From: Bog-756 sp963753905
Lineage (GTDB): Bacteria > Actinomycetota > Acidimicrobiia > Acidimicrobiales > RAAP-2
Assembly: GCA_963753905.1 (NCBI GenBank)
Contig: CAVWDZ010000001.1
Span: 806,001-870,000, forward strand
Direction: 5' to 3'
Length of the DNA stretch: 64,000 bases
Shown here: piece by piece, positions 42,679-51,635 of the stretch
How the letters are laid out: each line of letters opens with the position of its first letter
How positions within the stretch are numbered: position 1 is the first letter of the stretch
Notes under the pieces: generated by a model
The model's input: only the letters and a program-made list of their open reading frames with translations
Told to the model about the DNA's origin: nothing
Database searches by the model: none
Made by a program: the position numbers and the translations under genes

Positions 42679-43605
42679 ATGAGCGGGATCTGCGAGGGCA
42701 GGATCGTGGTGATCACCGGGGCGGGAAGGGGCATCGGGAGGAGCCACGCCCTCGAGTTCGCGCGCCAGGGGGCTCGGGTGGTGGTGAACGACCTCGGGAC
42801 GGCGCCCGACGGCGGTGGTGCGTCGAGCGGTCCCGCCCACGACGTCGTCGAGGAGATCCGGGCCATGGGGGGAGAGGCGGTGGCCAACGGAGACGATGCA
42901 TCGGACTGGGAGGGGTCCCGACGGCTCGTCGGCCAGGCGGTGGACACGTTCGGCGGAATCGACACCCTCGTCAACAACGCCGGGATCCTTCGGGACCGCA
43001 TGCTGGTCAACATGACCGAGAGCGACTGGAGCGAGGTGGTGCGCGTCCATCTGGGGGGAACCTTCTCGCCCACCCACTGGGCAGCCGTCCACTGGCGGGA
43101 GCGGGCCAAATCCGGTGAGGGGAACGACGCCCGGGTGGTCAATACCAGCTCGGCCACCGGCCTCTACGGAAATGCCGGACAGATCAACTACGGCGCGGCC
43201 AAGGCGGGAATCGCCGCCTTCACCGTGATCGCCGCCCTGGAGCTCGGCCGCTACGGCGTGACGGTGAATGCCATCGCCCCCATGGCTCTCACCCGGATGA
43301 ACGCCGATCTCCCGTTCGGTCGGGAGGTGGCCAGTCGCTTCGCCGGCCGATTCTCCCCGCTGGCCCCGGAGAACATCTCGCCGTTGGTGGTGTGGCTCGG
43401 GAGCGGGGCCAGCGCAGACGTGACCGGGCGGATCTTCAATGTCCACGGGGGCTATATCAGCGTCGCAGAGGGCTGGCGCGCCGGTCCGAGCGTGGACAAG
43501 AGGGGCCTCTGGGACCCGGCCGAATTGACCGACGTCATCCCCGGTCTGCTGGCTGAGGCCGGTCCGACGACCGATGTCACCGGGACCCTGCCTGATCTGG
43601 GTTGA
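42679..43605 (+). CDS. SDR family oxidoreductase (3-hydroxyacyl-CoA dehydrogenase-like)
   Basis: 308-residue SDR longer than the FabG type. It has VITGAGRGIGRSHALEFARQ, VVVNDLGTAPDGGG (an Asp at the end of strand 2, so NAD-preferring), NNAGILRDRMLVNM, NTSSATGLYGNAGQ and NYGAAKAGI (YxxxK). NDLG and ILRDRM are typical of the dehydrogenase part of peroxisomal multifunctional enzyme type 2 and of actinobacterial steroid-cluster SDRs. ATG 42679 has GAGGGAGGG upstream. The 3' end overlaps the convergent nitroreductase gene by 29 bp. Confidence 0.88.
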   Translation: MSGICEGRIVVITGAGRGIGRSHALEFARQGARVVVNDLGTAPDGGGASSGPAHDVVEEIRAMGGEAVANGDDASDWEGSRRLVGQAVDTFGGIDTLVNNAGILRDRMLVNMTESDWSEVVRVHLGGTFSPTHWAAVHWRERAKSGEGNDARVVNTSSATGLYGNAGQINYGAAKAGIAAFTVIAALELGRYGVTVNAIAPMALTRMNADLPFGREVASRFAGRFSPLAPENISPLVVWLGSGASADVTGRIFNVHGGYISVAEGWRAGPSVDKRGLWDPAELTDVIPGLLAEAGPTTDVTGTLPDLG

Positions 43606-44251
43606 CACCCCCGTCCCACGCGCCTCCCCATCGCTCGCGGAACGCGACGTCGCGCACCGGCCGGCGGCGGGCCGGCCGGAGATCGTGTCCGAAAAGGTGG
43701 GCAACCGGAACCAGGGCCGCCTGGGTGACGTCGTCGGGGATGTCCAGGAGGTCGGCCATCTCCTCGTGCTTTTCGAGGTGGACGGTGGTCATCGTAGAGG
43801 CAAGTCCGCGACTCCGCAGGGCCAGCTGCAGACTCCAGACCGCCGGGTAGATCGATCCGAAGAGAGCGGCTGTCTGCGCCGGAGTGGTGGCCGGCGTCAC
43901 CCGCCCCCGGATGCAGGCCAGGACGAGGACGGGCACCCGGTCGAGGTGCGTGGCCAGGTGCCACGCCCCCTCCAGCATTCGGTTGTCGGACCCGTCCGCC
44001 GGCGCCTTGTCCCGACCGCCGGATGCCACGGTCAGCGCGGAGAGGTAGATGTCCTGGACCCGGGCCTTGATCTCCGGCTCGGTGATGAGGATCCATCGCC
44101 AACCCTGGAAGTCACCACCGGTGGGCGCCTGGAGGGCGAGGTCGAGGCATTCGAGCACCAGGTCGAGTTCGACGGCGCGGTCGAGGTCGAGACGACGGCG
44201 GACGGCGCGGGTCGTGGTGAGCACCCAGTCGATGGTGCCGGGCTCTGCCAC
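43577..44251 (-). CDS. Nitroreductase-family flavoprotein
   Basis: 224-residue protein of the FMN-dependent nitroreductase fold: TTTRAVRRRLDL and ALQAPTGGDFQGWRWILIT at the N-terminus, AALFGSIYPAVWSLQLALRS in the middle helix and TTVHLEKHEEMADLLDIP near the end. Family members reduce nitro groups, quinones or enones with NAD(P)H, so a role in ring or enone reduction within the cluster is conceivable. GTG 44251 lies 22 bp after the CoA-transferase stop on the same strand, making it the last gene of that operon. Confidence 0.8.
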   Translation of the reverse strand: MAEPGTIDWVLTTTRAVRRRLDLDRAVELDLVLECLDLALQAPTGGDFQGWRWILITEPEIKARVQDIYLSALTVASGGRDKAPADGSDNRMLEGAWHLATHLDRVPVLVLACIRGRVTPATTPAQTAALFGSIYPAVWSLQLALRSRGLASTMTTVHLEKHEEMADLLDIPDDVTQAALVPVAHLFGHDLRPARRRPVRDVAFRERWGGAWDGGVNPDQAGSR

Positions 44252-44255
44252 CGTG

Positions 44256-44281
44256 GGTCAGGTGCCTGCCGGTCAGGTGCC
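44256..44281. repeat. 11-bp direct repeat at the CoA-transferase/nitroreductase junction
   Basis: GGTCAGGTGCC occurs at 44256-44266 and again at 44271-44281. The second copy includes the CoA-transferase stop codon. It may be a small tandem duplication or a binding site. Confidence 0.5.
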
Positions 44282-46699
44282 GATGATGCCCTCGGCGGCA
44301 AGCAGCGCGAGCTCGTCCCCGGTGAGACCCAGGCTCGCCAGCACCTCGTCGTTGTGCTGGCCGAGCAGAGGCGCCGGTCGCCGGAACCACGGAGATGTCC
44401 GCGAGGCGTAGCGCATCGGCCACCCGGGAAAGCGCTTCGGACCCACGACGGGGTGGGTAACCTCTTCCCAGTAGCCGCGGGCGTTCATCTGTTCGTCGAG
44501 ATCGACGTCAGAGGCGTGGATGACAGGCTCAGCGCCGACCCCGGCCGCCCGCAGGCTGGAGAGGGCCCCCTTCTGGCTCTGTCCAGCGGCCCACGAGGCG
44601 AGCCCGGCATCGAGCAGGTCGCCACATTCCGAACGCCCCGCGACGGTGTCGAGCCGCGTCTCGAGCGACCAGGCCGGCGATCCGAGCGCCTCCCGCAACT
44701 CGCGCCAGGCCTCGTCCGAGGTGATTCGTAGGGCAACCCACTGATCTGGCTCGAGGCAGGCGTAGGTGCCTTGATGGCCACCTCGGGGTTGGTGGTTCCC
44801 TTGCCGGGCCATGAGGTTCCCGTACACCGAGTGCTCGAGCACCTGCTCGACGACCAGATTGGAGGCCAGGTCGATCATCGCGAGCTCGATCAGCTGGCCC
44901 TCGCCGGTCCGGTCCCGGTGCTCGAGAGCGGTCAGGACGGCGAACGCGGCGTGCATCCCGGCCAGCGGATCACAGATACCGGGGATGGATGGGAGGCCGT
45001 CCGTGTACCCGGTGATCCAGGCGAGACCGGACACCTGCTCCATCGACGCCGCGAACCCGGGGCGATCGCGCCAGGGACCCTCCAACCCGAACCCGGGCAT
45101 GCGCATCATGATGATCCGAGGGTTCACCGCCCGAAGTGCATCGTAGGAGAGGTCGAACTGCTCCATCACCCGGGGCGTGAAATTCTCGACGACCACGTCG
45201 GACTGGGCGGCAAGGCACAACGCGAGCTCTCGACCTCTGGCGTTCGAGAGGTCGAGGGTCACACTGCGCTTGTTGAGGTTGGCGGATTGAAAAATGGCGC
45301 CCTGCTCGTACCACTGATCGACCGAGGCGTCGACGCGGACGCTGTACCGCATCGGGTCGGGTCGTTGGGTCGATTCGATTTTCACCACGTCGGCACCGAG
45401 GGAGGCCAGGTACTGCGTGCACATCGGTCCTGCCAGGAAGGCGGTGAAGTCAAGGACGTGGATCCCGGCGAGTGGCAGTTCATTATCGTCAGCATCCTCC
45501 GGGCGGTCGCCTGGGGGGAACGGCGGGTTCCCGATCGGGTTCTTCCGGCTGCGCTCGGGACGGACGTCGACGTCGCGTGCGCGCTCGGCGAGTGTCGGGG
45601 CAGGACCGGGCGGTCGGTGCCGGGTTATGCTCGAGCGGAACGGGGTCCGGGGATGAGGAAAGCCTCCCCGTGGGTTCGGGTCGTAGAGCTGGCGCGAGGC
45701 AACGTGGTCGATTCGGGGGAAGTTCGCTCCGTTCCCGACGGGCACGGTAGGGATCCGGTACAAGGACCCGATCTCCACCACCTCGTCGACGGTGTGCTGC
45801 CGCGTCCAGTGCTCGATGGCCTCCAGCACGTCTGGGCGGTCGCGGTTGCGCTGGATGTACAGCGAGGGATCAGATGCCAGATCCGGACGTTCGATCATGT
45901 CGAGGAAGGTGTGCCACTGCGCGGTGGTGATGGTGCAGATCCCGACGTAGCCGTCGAGGCAGGCCTCGATGCCCGGGACCATCACGTAGGTGGGGCGGAT
46001 GCGTTGTCCACCCGGCATGGCGGCGGCGACCGAGGGGTAGCAGATGAAAGTGATGGCCAGACACTCGAGGGCGGACACGTCGACCAGGTCGCCGCGCCCG
46101 GAGCGCCGACGAGCAGTTAGGGCGCTGACGGCTCCGAGTGCACCGAAGGTCCCGACGGTCCACTCGGCGAGGCCACCGCCCACGGCGAGGGGCACACGGT
46201 CGTCGCTGCCGTGACTGTGCAGCGAGCCGGCCAGGGCCTGGAGCAGGAAGTCCGAGGACTCCTCGGCGCTGCGTGGTCCGCTCAGCCCGAAGGCCGAGAG
46301 GCTCACCACCACCAGCTCGGGATGGCGCGCACAGAGTCCCCATGGATCGGTTGCCTGCGGGCATCGGCCGACCCGGTCTCCGAACGTCGAGATGAGGACC
46401 ACGTCGGAGGTTGCCGCCAACCTGTCGCGGAGAGCCTCGGCCGACGGATCGCCCGGGTCGATCACCAGGCTCTCTTGCGATGATGCCAGGTACCGGAAGA
46501 GCGCACCGTCCGGGTCGCCATCACCGCCCGCCGAACCCGACACCGACCAGGAGCGGAGGCGGTGCCCTTCCGGCCGCTCGGCCCTGGTCACCGCCGCCCC
46601 GGCGTCGGACAGCAGCTTGGCACAGTAGGCGCCGGCGACGTCCTCGGACAGATCGAGGACCCGGAGCCCACCGAGTCCGGGAAGCGGACCGCCGGTCAC
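44273..46699 (-). CDS. Tandem-fused family III CoA-transferase (CaiB/BaiF), N-terminal half probably inactive
   Basis: 808-residue protein made of two CaiB/BaiF domains (about 1-390 and 408-808) joined by a charged linker. The C-terminal copy begins LAGIHVLDFTAFLAGPMCTQ and keeps the aspartate expected as catalytic in CDPLAGMHAAFAVLTALEHR. In the N-terminal copy the matching stretch reads VGGGLAEWTVGTFGALGAVS, so the Asp is replaced and the half looks non-catalytic. Family III enzymes move CoA between acyl groups, often as dimers of identical chains, so this is a pseudo-dimer on one chain. GTG 46699 overlaps the stop of the small upstream ORF (GTGA). Confidence 0.9.
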   Translation of the reverse strand: MTGGPLPGLGGLRVLDLSEDVAGAYCAKLLSDAGAAVTRAERPEGHRLRSWSVSGSAGGDGDPDGALFRYLASSQESLVIDPGDPSAEALRDRLAATSDVVLISTFGDRVGRCPQATDPWGLCARHPELVVVSLSAFGLSGPRSAEESSDFLLQALAGSLHSHGSDDRVPLAVGGGLAEWTVGTFGALGAVSALTARRRSGRGDLVDVSALECLAITFICYPSVAAAMPGGQRIRPTYVMVPGIEACLDGYVGICTITTAQWHTFLDMIERPDLASDPSLYIQRNRDRPDVLEAIEHWTRQHTVDEVVEIGSLYRIPTVPVGNGANFPRIDHVASRQLYDPNPRGGFPHPRTPFRSSITRHRPPGPAPTLAERARDVDVRPERSRKNPIGNPPFPPGDRPEDADDNELPLAGIHVLDFTAFLAGPMCTQYLASLGADVVKIESTQRPDPMRYSVRVDASVDQWYEQGAIFQSANLNKRSVTLDLSNARGRELALCLAAQSDVVVENFTPRVMEQFDLSYDALRAVNPRIIMMRMPGFGLEGPWRDRPGFAASMEQVSGLAWITGYTDGLPSIPGICDPLAGMHAAFAVLTALEHRDRTGEGQLIELAMIDLASNLVVEQVLEHSVYGNLMARQGNHQPRGGHQGTYACLEPDQWVALRITSDEAWRELREALGSPAWSLETRLDTVAGRSECGDLLDAGLASWAAGQSQKGALSSLRAAGVGAEPVIHASDVDLDEQMNARGYWEEVTHPVVGPKRFPGWPMRYASRTSPWFRRPAPLLGQHNDEVLASLGLTGDELALLAAEGIIGT

Positions 46700-46848
46700 G
46701 GAGTCTCCGGGGTGTCGAGCAGCCCTGCCGCGGTTGCCCGGGCCCAGTCGTGGTCGACCCGTTTGTCGGCGACCGCCGGGTGGTGGCGGAGCTCCGCTTC
46801 GACCTCGTCGGGAAAGATCATCCCGCCGCCACGGTGGATCGGCCTCAT
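46696..46848 (-). pseudogene. 50-codon remnant of an acyl-CoA synthetase C-terminal domain, still in the operon
   Basis: The 50-residue frame contains HRGGGMIFPDEVEAELRHHP followed by AVADKRV, which is the hinge-to-lid region of ANL ligases (compare RGGENIYSVEVESALYEHPAVAD in the ligase at 24219-26048, quoted in part). After that the similarity stops and the last 20 residues are unrelated. ATG 46848 overlaps the SDR stop (ATGA) and its own stop overlaps the CoA-transferase GTG (GTGA). It looks like the residue of a deleted ligase gene that is kept as a translational bridge. Confidence 0.6.
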
Positions 46849-47633
46849 CGGGTGTCTCCCGTCGCGGGGGGGCTGATCGGCTCTCCGATGCGTGCGAGCA
46901 GATCGAGGGAGTACTGCACGGTCCCGGTCAGTGTGGCGGCGGACTGGCCGGCCAGGTACACCGCCGCCATCCCCATCGCCCTCGGGTCCTCGATCATGTC
47001 CGGGGACACGCTGATCCCGCCGGCCACCGCGCCCTCGGTCATCACCACCTTCTTCGGGGCCAGGCAGTTGACCGCGACGCCGTAGGGGGCGAGCTCGGTG
47101 GCCAGACCGGCGTAGTACCGCTCGACGCCGGCCTTCGACACCCAGTAGGCATTCGAGCCGAGCTCGGTCTGAACGACACCGGTGGTGGTGATGGCGATCA
47201 GCGAACCGCAGCGGCGCTCCAGGACCGACGGCAGCACCGCCTTGGTCACGAGGAACGTCCCGGTGAGGTTGACGCGAAGACACAGGTCCCACCGCTTGAG
47301 GGGGGTGTCGAGGGTCTTGCCCATCCACAGCGTGCCTGCATTTGCCACCAGGATGTCGATCGGCCCGAGTGTGTCCGTGGTGCGGGCAACGGCATTGGCC
47401 ACCGAGGACTCGTCAGACACATCGCAGACGACCGGAAGGGCTCTGCCCCCGCCACTGGTGATCGTGTCCGCCACCGAATGGACCGTACCGGGCAGCTTGC
47501 CGGGTTCATCGGTCCGTGCCGCTACCGCGACGGCGGCTCCGGCACGGGCGAGGGCCAACGAGATGTCCCGGCCGATACCGCGACTGGCCCCGGCGACAAA
47601 CGCCACCCGATCGTCGAGCCTTGCCAGGACCAC
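46845..47633 (-). CDS. Short-chain dehydrogenase/reductase
   Basis: 262-residue SDR with VAGASRGIGRDISLALA, NAGTLWMGKTLDT, IAITTTGVVQTELGSNAYWV and the YxxxK in YWVSKAG. The usual catalytic Ser lies within a Thr-rich stretch (ITTTGV), so Thr may replace it. First gene of a minus-strand operon SDR - ligase remnant - CoA-transferase fusion - nitroreductase, joined by 4-nt overlaps. Divergent from the Rieske oxygenase, with a shared 154-bp promoter region. Confidence 0.88.
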   Translation of the reverse strand: MVLARLDDRVAFVAGASRGIGRDISLALARAGAAVAVAARTDEPGKLPGTVHSVADTITSGGGRALPVVCDVSDESSVANAVARTTDTLGPIDILVANAGTLWMGKTLDTPLKRWDLCLRVNLTGTFLVTKAVLPSVLERRCGSLIAITTTGVVQTELGSNAYWVSKAGVERYYAGLATELAPYGVAVNCLAPKKVVMTEGAVAGGISVSPDMIEDPRAMGMAAVYLAGQSAATLTGTVQYSLDLLARIGEPISPPATGDTR

Positions 47634-47716
47634 CCGCGACCCTCCATTCCCTCGTCCGGTGCGCCCTCATCGGTCCGAGAATCCTCGCATCCACTGCGGC
47701 GCGGACTACGCACGGG

Positions 47717-47730
47717 AACAGTACTCTGTT
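47717..47730. promoter_or_regulatory. Palindrome AACAG-TACT-CTGTT between divergent SDR and Rieske genes
   Basis: A perfect 5-bp inverted repeat with a 4-nt centre, in the shared upstream region of two divergent catabolic operons. Size and position fit a dimeric repressor such as a TetR-family protein. No regulator gene is in the cluster, and the site does not match the KstR or KstR2 motifs I know. Confidence 0.35.
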
Positions 47731-47787
47731 GCTTCAGGGCCGCAGCGAGGAGCGCCGCATGGAACTGGGATGGGGGAGCCGACGCCG

Positions 47788-49113
47788 ATGGTCATGACGA
47801 TCACTCGCGACGGAGCGTTGATCGAGTCGGCGCAGGGGAACATCATCCCGAAGGAGCGCTACGTCTCTCAGGACTTCTTCGACCTGGAGATGGAACGGCT
47901 GTGGCCCCGGGTGTGGCAGATGGCCTGCCGTGAGGAGGAGGTACCCCGGACCGGCGACTTCCTCGAATACATCATCGGCGATCAGTCCATCCTCGTCACC
48001 CGCAGCGAGCCGGACGTCATACGAGCGTTCTACAACACCTGCCCGCATCGGGGTACCCGGTTGGCCTCCGGAAATGGGAACTTCGCCACCGGCGAGATCC
48101 GTTGTCGCTACCACGCCTGGCGGTTCGAGCTGGACGGCACCAACAGGGAGGTGGTCGACCGCCCTGACTTCCCTCCGACGATGACCGACGCGGATGTCTG
48201 CCTGAACCAGATCCAGGTGGGGCGTTGGGGTGGTTTTGTCTTCATCAACATGGACCCCCACTGTGAGTCGCTCGAGTCCTTCCTCGGGCCACTCCCGGAG
48301 CTCCTCGAGCCGTACCGCTTCGAGAAGATGCGGTTCCGCTCCTACCGCTCGGTGATCCTCCCGGCCAACTGGAAGTCGGTGCTCGACGCATTCAACGAGA
48401 GCTATCACGTCCAGGGAACCCATCCCCAGCTGCTCCGGTGGTCCGACGACACGGCAATTCGCTACGGCCGCTTGGGGAAGCACAACCACATGGGCGGATT
48501 GGGTGAGGTGAAGCACGAGATACGCCCCAGCCCCCGGCTCGGCCTGGAACCGGGCGACTACGACGAGCGCGAGCTCCTTGCGGTCATGATCGACGAGCTC
48601 GGCGGTCTCTTCATGAAGGAGGAGCGCCGACAGATCGAGCAGCTGAAGCACGAGCCGATCCCCGAAGGAATGACCGCGATGGACGTCTACAACGCCCTTC
48701 GCGTGAAGATGCTGCGGAGCAAGGGCGAGGTCGAACACCTCACCGACGAGCAGCTCCTCAGCTCCGACGACGTCCACTTCTTCCCGAACGTGGTCGGACC
48801 CGTCTATCCCGGGAGCACCACGCTGTTCCGGGTTCGCCCGAACGGGCTCGACCCGGACAGCACGATCAAGGATCTCTGGACGCTCGAATGGGTGTCACCC
48901 GGTGACCAGCGAGAGATGTGCGAACGCAAATTCTATCCGGACTGGACGGCGAAGGACTGGGGCCTCGTGACCAACCAGGACTACGCCAACATGGCCCATG
49001 TACAGGCCGGTATGAAGTCGAGAGGGTGTACCGGACTTCGGCTGAATCCCCGTCAAGAACAGAATGTCATCCACACGCACGAAGTCATCGACCAGTACCT
49101 CTGCCCGTCGTAA
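47788..49113 (+). CDS. Rieske non-heme iron oxygenase, large subunit
   Basis: 441-residue oxygenase component. The Rieske cluster ligands are Cys85 and His87 (TCPHRGTRLA) and Cys106 and His109 (IRCRYHAWRF). The mononuclear iron site is in NESYHVQGTHPQ, His207 and His212, with the expected downstream Asp in the C-terminal half. Such enzymes insert oxygen into rings or alkyl positions using an electron-transfer partner; no ferredoxin, reductase or beta subunit is present nearby. ATG 47788 has GGGGGAG 9 nt upstream; an in-frame ATG at 47770 would add six residues. First gene rightward from the cluster's divergent promoter. Confidence 0.9.
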   Translation: MVMTITRDGALIESAQGNIIPKERYVSQDFFDLEMERLWPRVWQMACREEEVPRTGDFLEYIIGDQSILVTRSEPDVIRAFYNTCPHRGTRLASGNGNFATGEIRCRYHAWRFELDGTNREVVDRPDFPPTMTDADVCLNQIQVGRWGGFVFINMDPHCESLESFLGPLPELLEPYRFEKMRFRSYRSVILPANWKSVLDAFNESYHVQGTHPQLLRWSDDTAIRYGRLGKHNHMGGLGEVKHEIRPSPRLGLEPGDYDERELLAVMIDELGGLFMKEERRQIEQLKHEPIPEGMTAMDVYNALRVKMLRSKGEVEHLTDEQLLSSDDVHFFPNVVGPVYPGSTTLFRVRPNGLDPDSTIKDLWTLEWVSPGDQREMCERKFYPDWTAKDWGLVTNQDYANMAHVQAGMKSRGCTGLRLNPRQEQNVIHTHEVIDQYLCPS

Positions 49114-49183
49114 CCAGATCGGGTACGGTCCATCGGTGCGTTCGAGGGTTGAAGCCCGGCGCGAGGCTGGCCTCGTGACCACG

Positions 49184-50341
49184 TCAACGTGCGTCGTCGA
49201 ACGCCCCGACCGCTTCGTATGCAGCCGCTTCGGTCTCCGTCAGACCCCACTCGGCCAACACGGCTCGGACGTCGGACCGGACTGTCGGCGCGGCAGTCGG
49301 CAGAGGGGGGACGGTACGGGAGAACCGAGGGGCGGGGGCGGGCTGCAGGGTCTCGCCGACCATGACCAACGTCTCGCGCTGGCGATGGTGAGGGTGGTCC
49401 CCGACTTCGCGAGGCGTGAGGACGGGGGCCAGGCAGGTGTCGGTTCCGGCGGCCAGCTCGCCCCATTCGTCTCGGGTCCGCGTGGCAATGGCCGCCGCGA
49501 TCCTCCGGCGGAGGACGGGCCAGTTGGTCACGTCGGCCTTGTCGGGGAGCTCGGTGGCGTCGATGCCCAACAGTTCGACGAGGGATTCCCAGAACCGGGG
49601 TTCGACGGCGCCGATCGCCACCCATTTCCCATCGGAGGTCTCGTAGGTGTCGTAGTAGGGGGCTCCTCCGTCGAGCACATTGGTGCCCCGCTCCTCGGAC
49701 CACCGGTCGCGGGCGCTCATCTCGAAGAACATGGTGGCGAGCAGGGCGCTACCGTCGATCATCGCTCCATCCACCACCTGACCCACGCCCGAGGTCCGGG
49801 CCTCGAGCAGTGCACAGACCATGCCGAAGGCGAGCAGCAGCCCGCCACCGCCGAAGTCGCCCACCAGGTTGAGGGGAGGCACCGGTGCGTCCCCTTCCGG
49901 GCCGATCATGCTGAGCACACCGGAGAGGGCGATGTAGTTGATGTCATGGCCGGCCATCGTGCGCCAGGGCCCCTCCTGCCCCCATCCGGTAGCGCGCCCG
50001 AAGACCAGGCGTGGGTTTTCGGCATGGCAGGGCTCGGGCCCGAATCCGAGCCGCTCGGCGACCCCGGGACGGAAGGCCTCGACCAGCCCGTCAGCCCTGC
50101 GGATGAGCGCGAACAGCAGCGATCGGCCCGAGACCGCCTTCAGGTCGAGGGCGATCGAGCGTCGGTTGCGCCCGAGGACCCCTCCATCAACCGAGTCACC
50201 CGGGCGGTCGACCCGAACGACGTCCGCGCCCATGTCGGCGAGCATCATGGCGCAGAACGGTCCGGCCCCGAGGCCGGCGATCTCGACGACGCGGATACCG
50301 GCCAGCGGTCCCCCCGTCGTCGTGGGCGAAGCCAACGCCAT
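49184..50341 (-). CDS. Family III CoA-transferase / alpha-methylacyl-CoA racemase-like
   Basis: 385-residue CaiB/BaiF-fold protein whose motifs match racemases more than transferases. It has VVEIAGLGAGPFCAMMLADM at the N-terminus, the His-containing MAGHDINYIALSG, and NLVGDFGGGGLLLAFGM with the acid partner Asp. AMACR inverts 2-methyl-branched acyl-CoAs so that beta-oxidation of branched chains can proceed. ATG 50341 is selected at the domain start. Convergent with the Rieske gene and divergent from the thiolase-like gene. Confidence 0.85.
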   Translation of the reverse strand: MALASPTTTGGPLAGIRVVEIAGLGAGPFCAMMLADMGADVVRVDRPGDSVDGGVLGRNRRSIALDLKAVSGRSLLFALIRRADGLVEAFRPGVAERLGFGPEPCHAENPRLVFGRATGWGQEGPWRTMAGHDINYIALSGVLSMIGPEGDAPVPPLNLVGDFGGGGLLLAFGMVCALLEARTSGVGQVVDGAMIDGSALLATMFFEMSARDRWSEERGTNVLDGGAPYYDTYETSDGKWVAIGAVEPRFWESLVELLGIDATELPDKADVTNWPVLRRRIAAAIATRTRDEWGELAAGTDTCLAPVLTPREVGDHPHHRQRETLVMVGETLQPAPAPRFSRTVPPLPTAAPTVRSDVRAVLAEWGLTETEAAAYEAVGAFDDAR

Positions 50342-50456
50342 GCTCGTTCGTACCCCCGGTCGTCGCGGCTGCTCGATCCTACGGTACCCACTCGTCCCGT
50401 CGGTGGTCGAAGCTGTTCGCATCGAGTTACAAGGCGCCGAGAGGAGAGGAGCACCC

Positions 50457-51635
50457 ATGGGATCGCGTGACCCGGTGATCGTCGGCATCGGCTGGAGTGA
50501 CTATCCCGTCGCACCTGAGCTCGACGCCATGGAACACCACGCCATGGCCCTGCGCCGTGCACTGGCGGACTCCGGCCTTCCCAAATCCGATATCGACGGG
50601 TACATGTGCGCCGGAACCGGATTCGCCAACAACACCGACGATGCTCCGAACATGGCCGAGTATCTCCGGATCAACCATCGCTGGCTCGACGGGACGTCGG
50701 TCGGTGGCTCTACGTTCGAGTTCTATGTCCAGCACGCCGCGGCCGCCATCGAGGCGGGGATGTGTGACGTCGTCCTCGTCACCTACGGCTCGGACATGCT
50801 GTCGCGGATGGGTCGGATGCTCGGCACGAGCACGTTCGCCGGCTCCTCGTCCCGGGTGGGCGGTCCGGCCCAGTTCGAGTGCTCGTGGGGCAACGTGCTG
50901 GCTGGGGCCTATGCCATGGCGGCCCGCCGGCACATGTACGAGTTCGGGACGACGCCTGAGCAGCTGGCAGAGATCGCGGTGGGCGTGCGCGAGTACGCCG
51001 GGCTGAACCCGCTGGCTCAGCACAGGGACCCGATCACCGTCGACGACGTCCTGTCCTCGCGCATGATTGCCGACCCGTTGCACAAGCTCGAATGCTGCGT
51101 GATCTCCGACGGTGGAGGCGCGTTCATCATGACGACCCGGGAGCGGGCCCGAGACCTCGCAAAGCCGCCCGTGTACGTGCTCGGCGCAGCCGGGGCGCAG
51201 ACCCACTGGACGATCAGTCAGATGCCTGATTTCACGACGACGGCCGCCGCCCAGTGTGGTCCTGAGGCCTTCGGCCGGGCCGGGATCGCTCCCGAGGATG
51301 TCGACACCATCCAGTGCTACGACAGCTTCACCATTACCGTGTTGATGCTGCTCGAGGACATGGGCTTCTGCAAGAAAGGGGAGGGGGGTCCGTTCGTCGA
51401 GAGCGGCGCGCTTCGGCGCGGAGGGAGTCAACCGCTCAACACCGACGGCGGTGGGCTGTCGGCCTGTCACCCGGGCATGCGGGGGATCTTCCTCATCAAC
51501 GAAGCGGTTCGCCAGCTCCGTGGCGAAGGCGGCGAGGCGCAGGTTCCCGGGGCCGAGCTGGCGGTGGCCTGTGGTTCAGGCGGTTGGCTTTCCTGTATTG
51601 CAACCGTCGTGCTCGGGACCGAGGGTCGGTCATGA
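50457..51635 (+). CDS. Thiolase-superfamily protein lacking the N-terminal nucleophile Cys (SCP-x/Ltp2-like)
   Basis: 392-residue thiolase fold: VIVGIGWSDYPVAPELD at the start, SVGGSTFEFYVQHAAAAIEA where thiolases place their nucleophilic Cys, FECSWGNVLAGAYAMAARRH, and SACHPGMRGIFLINEAVRQL near the end. The usual Cys is not visible in the second segment. That is the state in Ltp2-type proteins that act as retro-aldolases on side-chain acyl-CoA with a DUF35 partner. Such a partner follows immediately (4-nt ATGA overlap). Start ATG 50457 has GAGGAGAGGAG upstream. Thiolysis versus aldol cleavage is inferred, not shown. Confidence 0.85.
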   Translation: MGSRDPVIVGIGWSDYPVAPELDAMEHHAMALRRALADSGLPKSDIDGYMCAGTGFANNTDDAPNMAEYLRINHRWLDGTSVGGSTFEFYVQHAAAAIEAGMCDVVLVTYGSDMLSRMGRMLGTSTFAGSSSRVGGPAQFECSWGNVLAGAYAMAARRHMYEFGTTPEQLAEIAVGVREYAGLNPLAQHRDPITVDDVLSSRMIADPLHKLECCVISDGGGAFIMTTRERARDLAKPPVYVLGAAGAQTHWTISQMPDFTTTAAAQCGPEAFGRAGIAPEDVDTIQCYDSFTITVLMLLEDMGFCKKGEGGPFVESGALRRGGSQPLNTDGGGLSACHPGMRGIFLINEAVRQLRGEGGEAQVPGAELAVACGSGGWLSCIATVVLGTEGRS

